In this document: in pieces, positions 44,696-53,451 of the stretch
Numbering within the stretch: position 1 is the first letter of the stretch
Layout of the letters: every line of letters starts with the position of its first letter
Source of the DNA: Candidatus Sumerlaeota bacterium
GTDB taxonomy: Bacteria; Sumerlaeota; Sumerlaeia; Sumerlaeales; Sumerlaeaceae
Assembly (NCBI GenBank): GCA_012513815.1
Contig: JAAZBM010000010.1
Location: 1 to 64,000 of the forward strand
DNA: 64,000 nt
Reading direction: 5' to 3'
Notes under the pieces: model-generated
The model's database searches: none
Seen by the model: only the letters and a program-made list of their open reading frames with translations
What the model was told of the DNA's origin: nothing
Position numbers and translations under genes: made by a program

Positions 44696-47023
44696 ATGAC
44701 CGACATCAAAAAAGCACAAAAGCCCAAAGTAAAAGACTACGGGAATTTCCTCGCGCTATGGAGAATGCTGCTCTATCTCAGAGGATACAAACTCGCGCTC
44801 TTCCTGATGCTCATGTGCATGATTGGTGAAGCGCTCGCGACCATGGGCACTCTCTCCCTCATCAAACCCATGACCGACCTCATGTTCACAGGACGACTGA
44901 TTGACAGACCCGAAGAAGGAAAACTCTCGCACTTTGTCCTCGGCCGCCCGAACGAGAGCGCCAACTCCGAGACCGTCGGCGTTGTCGGCGTCGGAGGCAT
45001 GGAAGACCAGACCGTCCGAAGCATCCGCTCATTCTTCACGCAATACATCACCCCGCAAACGACAACCGTCGCCATTGACCTCACACGAGTCGAGGGCATC
45101 GGTCCCGAAGGATGGTCCGCGATAGCGCTCGGCCAAACAATGGCAGACCAAACAACCGGAACAAAACTCATCGTCGCCCTGCCGCAAAACATCGAATTCC
45201 CCGAGAGTGTCACCACGGCGTCCCAACACTCGATATGCCTCACAACGACATCACAAACATGGCAAACTTGCCTGACGCAAATCATCCGAGACGCCGAAGT
45301 CCCGCCATCGCCCAAACAAGACATCGCCATCGCCGCGAACTCCTTCAAGGCAAAGGCATACGACGCCATCATGCCCTACATCGGATACATCGAGCGATAC
45401 AGCAAAGGCAACCTCTTCATGGTAATGGGCATGCTACTCGGCGTCATGCTATTCTTCGCGCTCCTCATGGCGATCTTCGGATACGGCCTCAACTACTACG
45501 CCAGCATGCTTGCCAGAATCGTCGCCATCAAGATGCAAGAAGAACTTTTCGCGCGATCCATGCAACAGGACGTCGCGTACTTCGCGCGAAAGCGGGACGC
45601 CGACCTCATGAGCATTGTCATGAGCGACACCGTCGTTGTGACTGACACCGTCGAAATCATTTTCTCCGGCCTCGTCAGAACCCCCATTACACTCGTCACA
45701 CTACTCATCGCGATGCTCATCATCTCGCCCAAGCTCACCTTATTCTGCATGACCGTCCTACCCGTCATGGGCATACTCATCGCCCTCCTCGGCAGAACCG
45801 TCAGACGCTACGGCAGAACAATGAGAGAAAGAGCCGCTGACCAGAATGTCGTCGTACAGGAAGCCTACACCGGCATCAGAGTCATCAAGGCATTCAACAC
45901 CGAAGCACGAGAAGCAAGCAGATTCCACGTACTCAACAACAGGCTCATGCGAGACTTCAAGAGAGTCGTCATCGCCACAGAAGCCGGCGAAAGAGCAATC
46001 AGGCTACTCGGATTCATCACCATCGGCCTCATGATATTCTTCGGAGGCTGGATTGTCCTCGGCACACGCGAACTCTCCGCATCCGACTTCACACTCTTCG
46101 TCGCCCTACTCTCCCAAGTCTTCAGGCCTCTGCAAGCAATCAGCAAAACAAACAGCAGACTCCAGCGGGGACTGGCATGTTGCGACCGTATCTATGCGGT
46201 ACTCGATGAAGAACCGACAATCGTCGACGCGCCCGACGCGACCGCAATGCCTAAAATCGCCAAAGAGATTCAGTTCAAAAACCTCTGCTTCAGATACGAC
46301 AACACCGACCACGACACACTCTGCGACATCAACATCACTGTCCCGTGTGGACAAAAAGTGGCAATCGTCGGCGAAACCGGCTCAGGCAAAAGCACTCTCG
46401 TCAACCTGCTACCAAGATTCTTTGACCCCACCAAAGGCCAAATACTCATCGACTCAAGAGACATCCGCACCGTAACGCAAGCATCACTCCGCGACCAAAT
46501 TGCGCTCATTACGCAAGAGACGGTTCTCTTCGACGACACCGTGGCCAACAATATCGCCTACGGAAAACCGGACGCCACAAAAGAGGAAATCATCGAAGCC
46601 GCTAAACAGGCAAACGCCCACAAGTTCATCACCGAAAGACTCGACAACGCCTACGACACCATCATCGGAACACGGGGCGGCAGACTCTCCGGAGGCGAAA
46701 GACAAAGACTGGCAATTGCCCGCGCAATCCTCAAAAACGCCCCGATTCTGATTCTCGACGAAGCAACAAGCGCGCTCGACACTGAAACCGAAAGCCTCAT
46801 CCAAGAAGCCCTCGACAGAGTCATGATTGGCAGAACCGTTTTCGTCATCGCGCACAGACTCAGCACCATCAGAAACTGCGACATCATCTACGTAATGGAC
46901 AAAGGACAAATCGTCGAAAGCGGGTCACAACAAGAACTGCTCGACATCCCAAACGGACGTTACGCAAGATTCTACAACATCCAGTTCGGCGGTGGCAACA
47001 ACAACCACGAAACAAACAACTAA
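44696..47023 (+). CDS. MsbA-type ABC exporter with STAS-like insertion
   Basis: This 775-residue half-transporter has six TM helices and an ATPase domain. TM1 is at about 31-56, and TM2 begins near 239 instead of near 60. The insert contains a STAS-like stretch at about 122-195 ('TTVAIDLTRVEGIGPEGWSAIALGQTMADQ', 'TKLIVALP') with the beta-alpha pattern of anti-sigma antagonists but no phosphorylatable Ser. The NBD has 'VGETGSGKSTLVNLL', 'LSGGERQRLAIARAIL', 'LILDEATSALD' and 'IAHRLSTI'. MsbA relatives export lipid A or other lipids; the size is about 190 residues above the norm. In this fold the TM1-TM2 loop faces the periplasm, an unexpected place for STAS. No Shine-Dalgarno precedes the ATG. 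Confidence 0.88.
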   Translation: MTDIKKAQKPKVKDYGNFLALWRMLLYLRGYKLALFLMLMCMIGEALATMGTLSLIKPMTDLMFTGRLIDRPEEGKLSHFVLGRPNESANSETVGVVGVGGMEDQTVRSIRSFFTQYITPQTTTVAIDLTRVEGIGPEGWSAIALGQTMADQTTGTKLIVALPQNIEFPESVTTASQHSICLTTTSQTWQTCLTQIIRDAEVPPSPKQDIAIAANSFKAKAYDAIMPYIGYIERYSKGNLFMVMGMLLGVMLFFALLMAIFGYGLNYYASMLARIVAIKMQEELFARSMQQDVAYFARKRDADLMSIVMSDTVVVTDTVEIIFSGLVRTPITLVTLLIAMLIISPKLTLFCMTVLPVMGILIALLGRTVRRYGRTMRERAADQNVVVQEAYTGIRVIKAFNTEAREASRFHVLNNRLMRDFKRVVIATEAGERAIRLLGFITIGLMIFFGGWIVLGTRELSASDFTLFVALLSQVFRPLQAISKTNSRLQRGLACCDRIYAVLDEEPTIVDAPDATAMPKIAKEIQFKNLCFRYDNTDHDTLCDINITVPCGQKVAIVGETGSGKSTLVNLLPRFFDPTKGQILIDSRDIRTVTQASLRDQIALITQETVLFDDTVANNIAYGKPDATKEEIIEAAKQANAHKFITERLDNAYDTIIGTRGGRLSGGERQRLAIARAILKNAPILILDEATSALDTETESLIQEALDRVMIGRTVFVIAHRLSTIRNCDIIYVMDKGQIVESGSQQELLDIPNGRYARFYNIQFGGGNNNHETNN

Positions 47024-47055
47024 ACACAACAGCAAACAGCACAAATAATAAACTG

Positions 47056-47089
47056 ACAGCCTACCCGGAATCTCCGAGTAGGCTGTTCA
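47056..47089 (+). terminator. Hairpin terminator after the ABC exporter
   Basis: ACAGCCTAC pairs with GTAGGCTGT (9 bp) around an inner CGGA/TCCG stem. The trailing sequence TCAATTAAGG is only weakly T-rich. It lies between the exporter and the convergent pseudopilin gene. Confidence 0.7.
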
Positions 47090-47137
47090 ATTAAGGACCT
47101 ACACGAGAAGCGCCGTTGCGCCCCTCATCAAAACCAA

Positions 47138-47719
47138 TTACATTGAGAAGTTGGTAACATCGTCTTCATCAAGACCACGAGCTGAACCGGCCTCGGTCAC
47201 ACCATTCGGGCCACAAGAATAAATCTGCACACCGGCCTGATTGAAGAAGTTATCCTTGAACGGACCTTCCTGAATCTTGCTACCGCCATTGGCCTCGCCA
47301 TACTTCTCGCTCGAGATAAAGCTATAAGGCATACCCCATGGGTCGATGATGTTGACTTGCTCGGCAACCGAAGCAGACGTCTGGGAATCAAGCTTGTTCA
47401 TCTGAATGTTCAGATAAGGGCCTTTCCAATTCGGCAAGTTCGCAACGTTGTAAACAACATCCGAGTGGAACAAACCGGTGCCAAAACCGGAACCATCCGC
47501 CAGCAAACTCCCTGTGCTCGGGTAACGACCGACATCCAACTTATAACGCTCAGCGGCAAGCGACATTTCGCGAATATCCGAAGCGGCCGTAGCGACGCGA
47601 GCATTATCAACTTCTTTAATATAAACACCCGTGATCATCGTCGCGAGCATCATGATAATCATGATAACAACCAGCATCTCCAAAAGGGTGAATGCTTTTG
47701 CTGAACTATTTCTTCTCAT
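47138..47719 (-). CDS. GspG-like pseudopilin
   Basis: The 193-residue protein has a type IV prepilin N-terminus 'KAFTLLEMLVVIMIIMMLATMI' with the conserved Glu at +5; the residue before the cleavage site is Ala instead of Gly. The globular part has 'SLAAERYKLDVGRYPSTGS', 'NWKGPYL', 'IIDPWGMPYSF' and 'YSCGPNGV', matching major pseudopilin GspG and its calcium loop. GspG forms the periplasmic pseudopilus of type II secretion. It ends 'DEDDVTNFSM'. It has its own promoter (47763-47792) and an AGG site 9 bases before ATG. It is the closest to canonical GspG of the five paralogues here, yet no gspD, E, F or L-M genes are in the window. Confidence 0.85.
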   Translation of the reverse strand: MRRNSSAKAFTLLEMLVVIMIIMMLATMITGVYIKEVDNARVATAASDIREMSLAAERYKLDVGRYPSTGSLLADGSGFGTGLFHSDVVYNVANLPNWKGPYLNIQMNKLDSQTSASVAEQVNIIDPWGMPYSFISSEKYGEANGGSKIQEGPFKDNFFNQAGVQIYSCGPNGVTEAGSARGLDEDDVTNFSM

Positions 47720-47762
47720 TAGGTAGTACCTGTCCTTCTTGTTATGTTTTTCTCTTATTTGT

Positions 47763-47792
47763 AGTATATAATCACTAATAGCTGATTAACAA
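47763..47792 (-). promoter_or_regulatory. Promoter of the GspG-like gene
   Basis: On the minus strand TTGTTA and TATACT are 18 bases apart in an AT-rich gap. The -10 box lies about 43 bases before the ATG at 47719. Confidence 0.55.
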
Positions 47793-47815
47793 TGTTTTGC
47801 GCGATTAATTGCAAC

Positions 47816-48625
47816 TTAGTCGTGCAACGTCCCGAAAAAGTAGAAGATATCATCTTTCATATAGTCATCATTCTGATACTCATTCATGATGCCATCCGGA
47901 CCCCAGCTTACGACAGCAAACTGTGGATTCGTCCGATAATTCCCATCACGACGAAGTTGACCATTACTAAAAGTGTTATTCTCCATGATATTACTCGAAA
48001 CGGTCTGAGACATTGGATAATAACCCGTCGGGCCATAAGGGCTATACAGGAAATATGGATTGCCCCAAGGATCAAGCGGAAAATCACGACGACGATCTGT
48101 ATCACTATTCAAATAGGAACTATCCGTCGGACCCGAATAGGTCGGAGGAATATACCAACGCTGGAAGGTTGCATAGGGGCCCTTCCACTGACGAATCATA
48201 CGCGTGACACGAGCATCAGCATTGGTGCTCTCACCCGTACCATAAACCGAAACACCGCCCAACCTAGACTGATTATCAAACTGACCTTCAAGATTCGTAT
48301 GAGCATTGATAACATACATGTTATCCGTCTCCAAGTTAATCTGGTTTCCACGACCCGCATACGTTCCATTATGAGTAATCGGGCGGTCATTCAAAATCTG
48401 CAAAGGAACAAAGAACCCAAATTCCATCGCGACAACTTCCTCAGCCTGACCAAGCATCTTACACTCAGCCTGCGCGATTGTAACACGAGCTTCCTTCATC
48501 TGGCTATTATAGACCATCACAATCAGGGTGGTGATAAAGGTCAAGATGGCCATAACGGTTACCAATTCCGTCAAGGTTAAACCACGGCGACCTGTCATTC
48601 TAATATCTGTTAAGGGGGTTTTCAT
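47816..48625 (-). CDS. Type IV prepilin-like protein (pseudopilin paralogue)
   Basis: The gene encodes about 269 residues from the ATG at 48625, which has TAGGAG 8 bases upstream; the track start at 48646 is 7 bases after the previous gene. The prepilin motif is 'TGRRGLTLTELVTVMAIL' with Leu at +1 and Glu at +5. The globular domain has 'QWKGPYATFQRW', 'FPLDPWGNPYFLYSP', 'FAVVSWGPDGIMNEYQ' and ends with 'DDIFYFFGTLHD'. These are the GspG marks of a DPWGNPY turn and a GPDG calcium loop. It is longer than a standard GspG (about 140 residues) because of an inserted region at about 90-150. It is the second of five paralogues in tandem. Confidence 0.82.
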   Translation of the reverse strand: MKTPLTDIRMTGRRGLTLTELVTVMAILTFITTLIVMVYNSQMKEARVTIAQAECKMLGQAEEVVAMEFGFFVPLQILNDRPITHNGTYAGRGNQINLETDNMYVINAHTNLEGQFDNQSRLGGVSVYGTGESTNADARVTRMIRQWKGPYATFQRWYIPPTYSGPTDSSYLNSDTDRRRDFPLDPWGNPYFLYSPYGPTGYYPMSQTVSSNIMENNTFSNGQLRRDGNYRTNPQFAVVSWGPDGIMNEYQNDDYMKDDIFYFFGTLHD

Positions 48626-48653
48626 TAGTTTAGCTCCTAATCTCATTCTCTAC

Positions 48654-49286
48654 CTAAAACTGCTGCTTGATATCATCTGAAGTATTCAGGATACCATCCG
48701 GACCACAGCTCACAACCGTAAACCGATCATAAGTCAAGGTGCCGCTAGGAGTCGAAACACCACCGGGAGTCACAACACCAAGCTGAGGGTCGACAAAACC
48801 ATAAGGCGTAAAGAACATATAGACATTGCCCCACGGATCCACCGGAGTCCCATTGAAATTATCATCAAAAGTGACCTGCTGCTTGAACTCCAGATAAGGA
48901 CCACGATGACGATTGGGATTCGTCGGAAGAGGACGAATACGTTGCCAAATATAATCCTCATCATCAACCATCTGACCGGCGGGATTCGTCTTCGGGTTTA
49001 TAAAAACGCCCTGCAGGTTATTGGGTCTATTCACCGTATCCGTCGTCGCGGGATCATCCAAATAATACAGCTGCGTGAAGAAACCCGTATGAACACAAAT
49101 CTGCTCCTCACCCTCCGCAAGCTCACGAATCGCGTTCATCGCGTTAGTAATACGAGCTTCATCTGCACGCTTCGTAAAAGCAAAAACAACCATAACGGTC
49201 AAAACCGACAATATAATCATGGCAATAAGCAATTCAAGCAACGAAAAGCCTGAACGATTACGATCGAGTACGTTTCTCATCTTCAT
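48654..49286 (-). CDS. Type IV prepilin-like protein (pseudopilin paralogue)
   Basis: The protein of about 210 residues has 'RSGFSLLELLIAMIILSVLTVMVVFAF' (canonical Gly, Phe+1, Glu+5), then 'EEQICVHTGFFTQLYYLDD', 'HRGPYLEF', 'PVDPWGNVYMFFTPYG', 'FTVVSCGPDGILNTSDDIKQQF'. The C-terminal calcium-loop motif and DDI ending are shared with its neighbours. AGGA lies 8 bases before the ATG at 49286 (Met4 of the track ORF), which I prefer over 49295. The gap to the next paralogue is only 28 bases, so it is part of one leftward transcript. Confidence 0.82.
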   Translation of the reverse strand: MKMRNVLDRNRSGFSLLELLIAMIILSVLTVMVVFAFTKRADEARITNAMNAIRELAEGEEQICVHTGFFTQLYYLDDPATTDTVNRPNNLQGVFINPKTNPAGQMVDDEDYIWQRIRPLPTNPNRHRGPYLEFKQQVTFDDNFNGTPVDPWGNVYMFFTPYGFVDPQLGVVTPGGVSTPSGTLTYDRFTVVSCGPDGILNTSDDIKQQF

Positions 49287-49310
49287 TTTTCTCATCCTAT
49301 AATCCCAGCG

Positions 49311-50111
49311 TTAAAATATCAGTACGATATCATCCGAATTCGTGTTGGTAGTACCGACACCGGTCCAACCAACAACCTTGCTACGCAAATAATCCGCAGC
49401 ATTATTCCCATCACGAGTCCCGGGCAAACCATCAGGACCAAGCGAAACCAAAAGACTGTCATAAAAACTCGTCGCCTCAGTGCCGGTGTCACCGGTCGCA
49501 GGATAAAACAAATAGGGATTACCCCACGGGTCAAGCGGCAACTTGTTGTCCAAAGAATCAACCGGGCCACCATTCGCGTTCGAAGTCATATCCTGAATCG
49601 GAGCGAGCGTGTTACCCGTCGTGCTACGCAAAACATAAGCGCCAATCGGATTCAACGTCACATTACGCATATCGGTCAAAGTGATAGACTGCGGGAATGT
49701 CGCGTAGGGGCCCTTGAACTGCTTCGCGAAACTACGCCACTGAGCTTGGCTCATACCCTCGCGATTCGCCGCCTGCGTCGGGTCTACATTATACGAATAC
49801 TTAAAGAACGGAACCTCATTAGTGACGCCATTCGCCGGCATACCTGTTGCGGGAATATTATCCTGAACATTGTCCAAATCTTCCAAACGAAGATAAGCGC
49901 CAAGCTCCGCGCGAGCAAGCATCTCGGCCTTCATAAAGCTATCCAAATCCGACTTCGCGGCTGTGATACGGGCCTCATCAACACGAGCCCGAAACTGAGG
50001 CAAAACAAGCAGCGCAAACATTGCGATTATCGCTGCAACCATCGCCATCTCCATCGCGGTAAAACCGCTGCGACCTTGTCTGTAACTATATAATGAGAGA
50101 CTCTTCATCAT
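49311..50111 (-). CDS. Type IV prepilin-like protein (pseudopilin paralogue)
   Basis: The 266-residue protein carries 'RSGFTAMEMAMVAAIIAMFALLVLPQF' (Gly, Phe+1, Glu+5). Its globular part has 'EMLARAELGAYLRLEDLDN', 'FKGPYATFPQSI', 'LPLDPWGNPYLFYPA', 'LLVSLGPDGLPGTRDG' and ends 'NSDDIVLIF'. As with the others, both the DPWGNPY turn and the GPDG loop are kept. AAGGA lies 7 bases before the ATG. It is the fourth member counting leftward from the promoter-proximal GspK-like gene's partner set. Role: probably a structural or minor pseudopilin of the same apparatus. Confidence 0.82.
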   Translation of the reverse strand: MMKSLSLYSYRQGRSGFTAMEMAMVAAIIAMFALLVLPQFRARVDEARITAAKSDLDSFMKAEMLARAELGAYLRLEDLDNVQDNIPATGMPANGVTNEVPFFKYSYNVDPTQAANREGMSQAQWRSFAKQFKGPYATFPQSITLTDMRNVTLNPIGAYVLRSTTGNTLAPIQDMTSNANGGPVDSLDNKLPLDPWGNPYLFYPATGDTGTEATSFYDSLLVSLGPDGLPGTRDGNNAADYLRSKVVGWTGVGTTNTNSDDIVLIF

Positions 50112-50154
50112 CTTTTTTCCTTGTTTATATCTTCGTCTTCGGTTTTTCGTTTCA

Positions 50155-50997
50155 CTAAAATTCTACCAAAATATCATCGGAACCAACTTCGCGAATGCGC
50201 GGATGAGCCGGATCGACTGTCGTCGCATTACCCGAAGCATCAATGTTCAGCAAAATCGGATTAATCTTCGCGTAATCTGTAAACTGCGAAGGCTGCAAAG
50301 CAGTGAAAGGACCTTTCACATCACCCGTATACAAACGACGCGTCATCATATCAGCCTGCTGCGAAGCCGCTGACGACTGCAATGAATCCAATTCACCCGG
50401 AACCGCGTTACGACCATAACTCACAATACCCGCAAAATAATCCGGCTGCTCACCGGGCTTCTCAATAAAGCGAGGAGTAATACGGCCTGTCGTGGCGTCA
50501 CCGTTGCTCTTCAGCAAATACATCGTATAAGGATTACCCCACTGGTCACCGGGCCAATCATAAGGAGCACCGACAGCGCCGGGCAAAGTCATACTGACAA
50601 TCTTCTTCGAATTACCCGTCAGATAAGGAGAGGACTTCGTCCAATTCTTCTTCAAACGCAAAGTCAGATTATTGACCAAATGACCATGATACTCAAACTG
50701 CGCCACCGGAATCGGCTTCTGACCGGTAATGTTACTCATCAGATTATCATAACTAAAATTCAAAAAACAAAGCTTCGGGAAAAAGCCAAGGTCCGTATTC
50801 GCGAAACCAACGGCGGTAGCGAGTTGACGACACTCAGCGACGGTGGCCTTCTTCCGGGCCTCTTCCATAGCCGTAAAAATCGAGATTGTCGCCATCGCCG
50901 ACATAATCGACAGCAACGCGGCGACTATCATCATTTCAATCAGCGTAAAGCCTGCTTCACAAGCTGGAGTTATATGTTTTATTCTGATCATCATCAT
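50155..50997 (-). CDS. Type IV prepilin-like protein (pseudopilin paralogue)
   Basis: The 280-residue protein has 'EAGFTLIEMMIVAALLSIMSAMATISIF' (Gly, Phe+1, Glu+5), 'TDLGFFPKLCFLNF', 'DQWGNPYTMYLL' and ends 'REVGSDDILVEF'. The calcium loop is diverged: 'GIVSYGRNAVPGELD' replaces GPDG. 'KGPFTALQ' corresponds to the KGPY motif of its relatives but occurs late in the chain, so the domain order appears rearranged or extended. No strong Shine-Dalgarno precedes the ATG. The gap to the GspK-like gene is 83 bases, and to the next paralogue 43 bases. Confidence 0.8.
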   Translation of the reverse strand: MMMIRIKHITPACEAGFTLIEMMIVAALLSIMSAMATISIFTAMEEARKKATVAECRQLATAVGFANTDLGFFPKLCFLNFSYDNLMSNITGQKPIPVAQFEYHGHLVNNLTLRLKKNWTKSSPYLTGNSKKIVSMTLPGAVGAPYDWPGDQWGNPYTMYLLKSNGDATTGRITPRFIEKPGEQPDYFAGIVSYGRNAVPGELDSLQSSAASQQADMMTRRLYTGDVKGPFTALQPSQFTDYAKINPILLNIDASGNATTVDPAHPRIREVGSDDILVEF

Positions 50998-51080
50998 GTC
51001 TATTTTTCTCTTGGCGTTATTCTTAATTCTATGCTCAACTGCGAACGATTGTCAAGACTATTCGTGCGCTTATCGCTTTT

Positions 51081-53285
51081 TTACCATTCCGACACAACCG
51101 AACTTACCTCCGGGGAACCACCGGCGCCACCCAAAATAATCAGGTTTTGCTTGCCCGAAACTTCACTCGTCTTCGACGACTTGCTCAACGCCTCAACCGA
51201 CGCAGCATAAGAAGCTGACGAAACGGTGACGCAATCCAACAACCGGACCGCCGCCGAAAAATCACTCTCATTACTTATCGATGGTATCACCGCGCAAACA
51301 AAATCGGTCACACAACGATAAGGATTACTACCGGCGCCATCGCCCTGAGCCTTCTCTGCCGTCAGACGCTTCCAAAGCTGCGGCGTCAACACCAACTGAC
51401 CATCGGCGCCACGAGCGTCAAGCGACAACAAAGCCTGCGGACGGCACGTATTCACATTCAGCTTCCCACGAGTATAAACACTCGAAGTCTCAACATCCTC
51501 GACCACAATCGCCGTACCGGCCACAAACAACTCCGCCACCGTCTGGTCAAAATTCAACTTCGCGTCATCGCCCGTAGCCTTACTATTATAAACAGGCATC
51601 TGCCACAAACGGAACTGACGGCTCGACGGGTCTGCGAAACCGCTATTCACACGCAACAAATCAAGCGGCGAAGAACAACCCTTGTCGCCATGCTCAAGAC
51701 GCATCGACGCCATCGAACGGATATAATGCTGCTTGCCGCTATCCATCAACGCCGGAATCGCAAACGGAGTCGCCGACGAAGTCGCGCTCACACGCACCGT
51801 CGGGTCCGAACGTTGCCAGCTAATCATGCTATCAAGCCCATTCACAGGCCCATAACTCATGACATCAATCAAATCCCCAACCTTGTTACGCAAAACCACA
51901 TAACCACCAAAGTCAGGCAAATCCAAACCACCGGCCTCATAAACATTATAAAGGTGACCATCGGGCTGAACTCCGAAAATATCAAAAAGGCCGTCGCCAC
52001 TCTCGCCTGTCTTGCGGAACAAATCCGTCACGACCAAAACGCCGCCGGCAGGGAGATTAGCGCTAACACTCACTTGACTCGACAAAACGCCATCAAGACC
52101 ATAAACTTCTAACTGCCACCCCGCGAGCGACAAATTCCGACCCCACGGGTTATACAACTCGACAAACTGACCGCTGTCACCCTTGACCGCCGCCGTTGCG
52201 CTGTCAGCATAAACTTCCGTAATCAGCGCCGTAGCCTCGACACCGATCACAGCCTTATCCAACGACTTATCCTTGTTCGTATACATCACCGTTGGCGTCG
52301 TGTTATCATCAAAATAGTCAATGATATTCGCCGCGAACTGCATCAACAAACGCTCATTCTTATCTGGGAAAGCCTCCGCCAGAGCCTGCCAAACACCAAT
52401 CGGGTCATCCGAAGCATGATCCGTCGTCAGCCGACTTCCGTGCGCCCCCGAAGCAAGCGAATAAACCTCCGGCGTCTGCGACACAACCGTAACATACGGA
52501 CGCAAACGCGCCATCTCATCCGCGCTAAACGGAGCCGGATAATTCCCCACGGCATGCGTCGCGTCGCCAAGCGAAAGCAAAGGCTCAGCGTCATTCACAA
52601 ACATCGGCGGCGTCGAATCCGCGGAACTCACATCCACATACTCGCCATCCTCATCCTTAGCCGCCGCGACCTCCGAAGCCGTAACCTTCAAAGACGCCTT
52701 AGAATCATCCTGCTTACCAACCTCGCGGCAAGCATCCAACAGCGAAACAAGCATCCGACCATACGCCGGGAAAACCCGATTATTAGCGCTATTCTGAACA
52801 CGTTCCGTAGCCGAATCACGAGTCGCGGCCTTATCCGACGCCGCAACCTCCACAGAAACATGAGACTGAGCATTCTTCACATTATCCGCGACATCACCCG
52901 ACTCGGACGGCGATTCAAGAATCGAACGCACAAACCGGTCAAAAGCCTCTGCGTCCTTCACATAATTCAAATTCACCCGACCCGACAAATCATCAACATT
53001 CTCAATGACACCCGTTTGCTGTTGCAAATCATTTGCCTGAGTTAATATCTGACGAGAAGACGCAATCGTCGCCGAAGTCGCCGTCTCCGCAACCGCGGCC
53101 GCAGTGCCATTAGCCAAACCGGCATCATAGCGAGCCTGCACCTGACGACCATAAAAATTGCCCGACTGGCCCTCAATCAGCACAAGATAAGACAAGCTGA
53201 ATAAAAGGAACAGCAACAGAACAAGCAGACCAAGAACAACAACTAACGAAGCGCCACGTTCTCTATTTCTAACAACTAATTTCAT
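51081..53285 (-). CDS. GspK-like minor pseudopilin with lamin-tail domain
   Basis: Starting at the ATG at 53285 (734 residues), the protein has a hydrophobic N-terminus 'RERGASLVVVLGLLVLLLFLLFSLSYLV' of PilX/GspK type. 'DLSGRVNLNYVKDAEAFDRFV' and the C-terminal 'RGKLNVNTCRPQALLSL' plus helix-hairpin region are typical of GspK. In the middle (about residues 345-470) a lamin-tail-like domain is inserted: 'ALITEVYADS...GQFVELYNPWGRNLSLAGWQLEVYG'. GspK caps the pseudopilus; the insertion would be displayed at the tip. The track start (53369) extends 28 residues without a prepilin pattern. Verrucomicrobial cassette proteins with similar heads are an alternative identity. Confidence 0.78.
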   Translation of the reverse strand: MKLVVRNRERGASLVVVLGLLVLLLFLLFSLSYLVLIEGQSGNFYGRQVQARYDAGLANGTAAAVAETATSATIASSRQILTQANDLQQQTGVIENVDDLSGRVNLNYVKDAEAFDRFVRSILESPSESGDVADNVKNAQSHVSVEVAASDKAATRDSATERVQNSANNRVFPAYGRMLVSLLDACREVGKQDDSKASLKVTASEVAAAKDEDGEYVDVSSADSTPPMFVNDAEPLLSLGDATHAVGNYPAPFSADEMARLRPYVTVVSQTPEVYSLASGAHGSRLTTDHASDDPIGVWQALAEAFPDKNERLLMQFAANIIDYFDDNTTPTVMYTNKDKSLDKAVIGVEATALITEVYADSATAAVKGDSGQFVELYNPWGRNLSLAGWQLEVYGLDGVLSSQVSVSANLPAGGVLVVTDLFRKTGESGDGLFDIFGVQPDGHLYNVYEAGGLDLPDFGGYVVLRNKVGDLIDVMSYGPVNGLDSMISWQRSDPTVRVSATSSATPFAIPALMDSGKQHYIRSMASMRLEHGDKGCSSPLDLLRVNSGFADPSSRQFRLWQMPVYNSKATGDDAKLNFDQTVAELFVAGTAIVVEDVETSSVYTRGKLNVNTCRPQALLSLDARGADGQLVLTPQLWKRLTAEKAQGDGAGSNPYRCVTDFVCAVIPSISNESDFSAAVRLLDCVTVSSASYAASVEALSKSSKTSEVSGKQNLIILGGAGGSPEVSSVVSEW

Positions 53286-53451
53286 TTCGGTTCCATCATA
53301 AATATAATACTTCATCATTAGCTTATGTGCAAAAACTTTTAAAATAACGACTTTTCTTACCAATAACAACTTACCACAACTTTAAATAATACATCTACCC
53401 GATAACCATTGTAATTTCTACAAAATCCTAATTCTTGACAAATCGCCGGAA

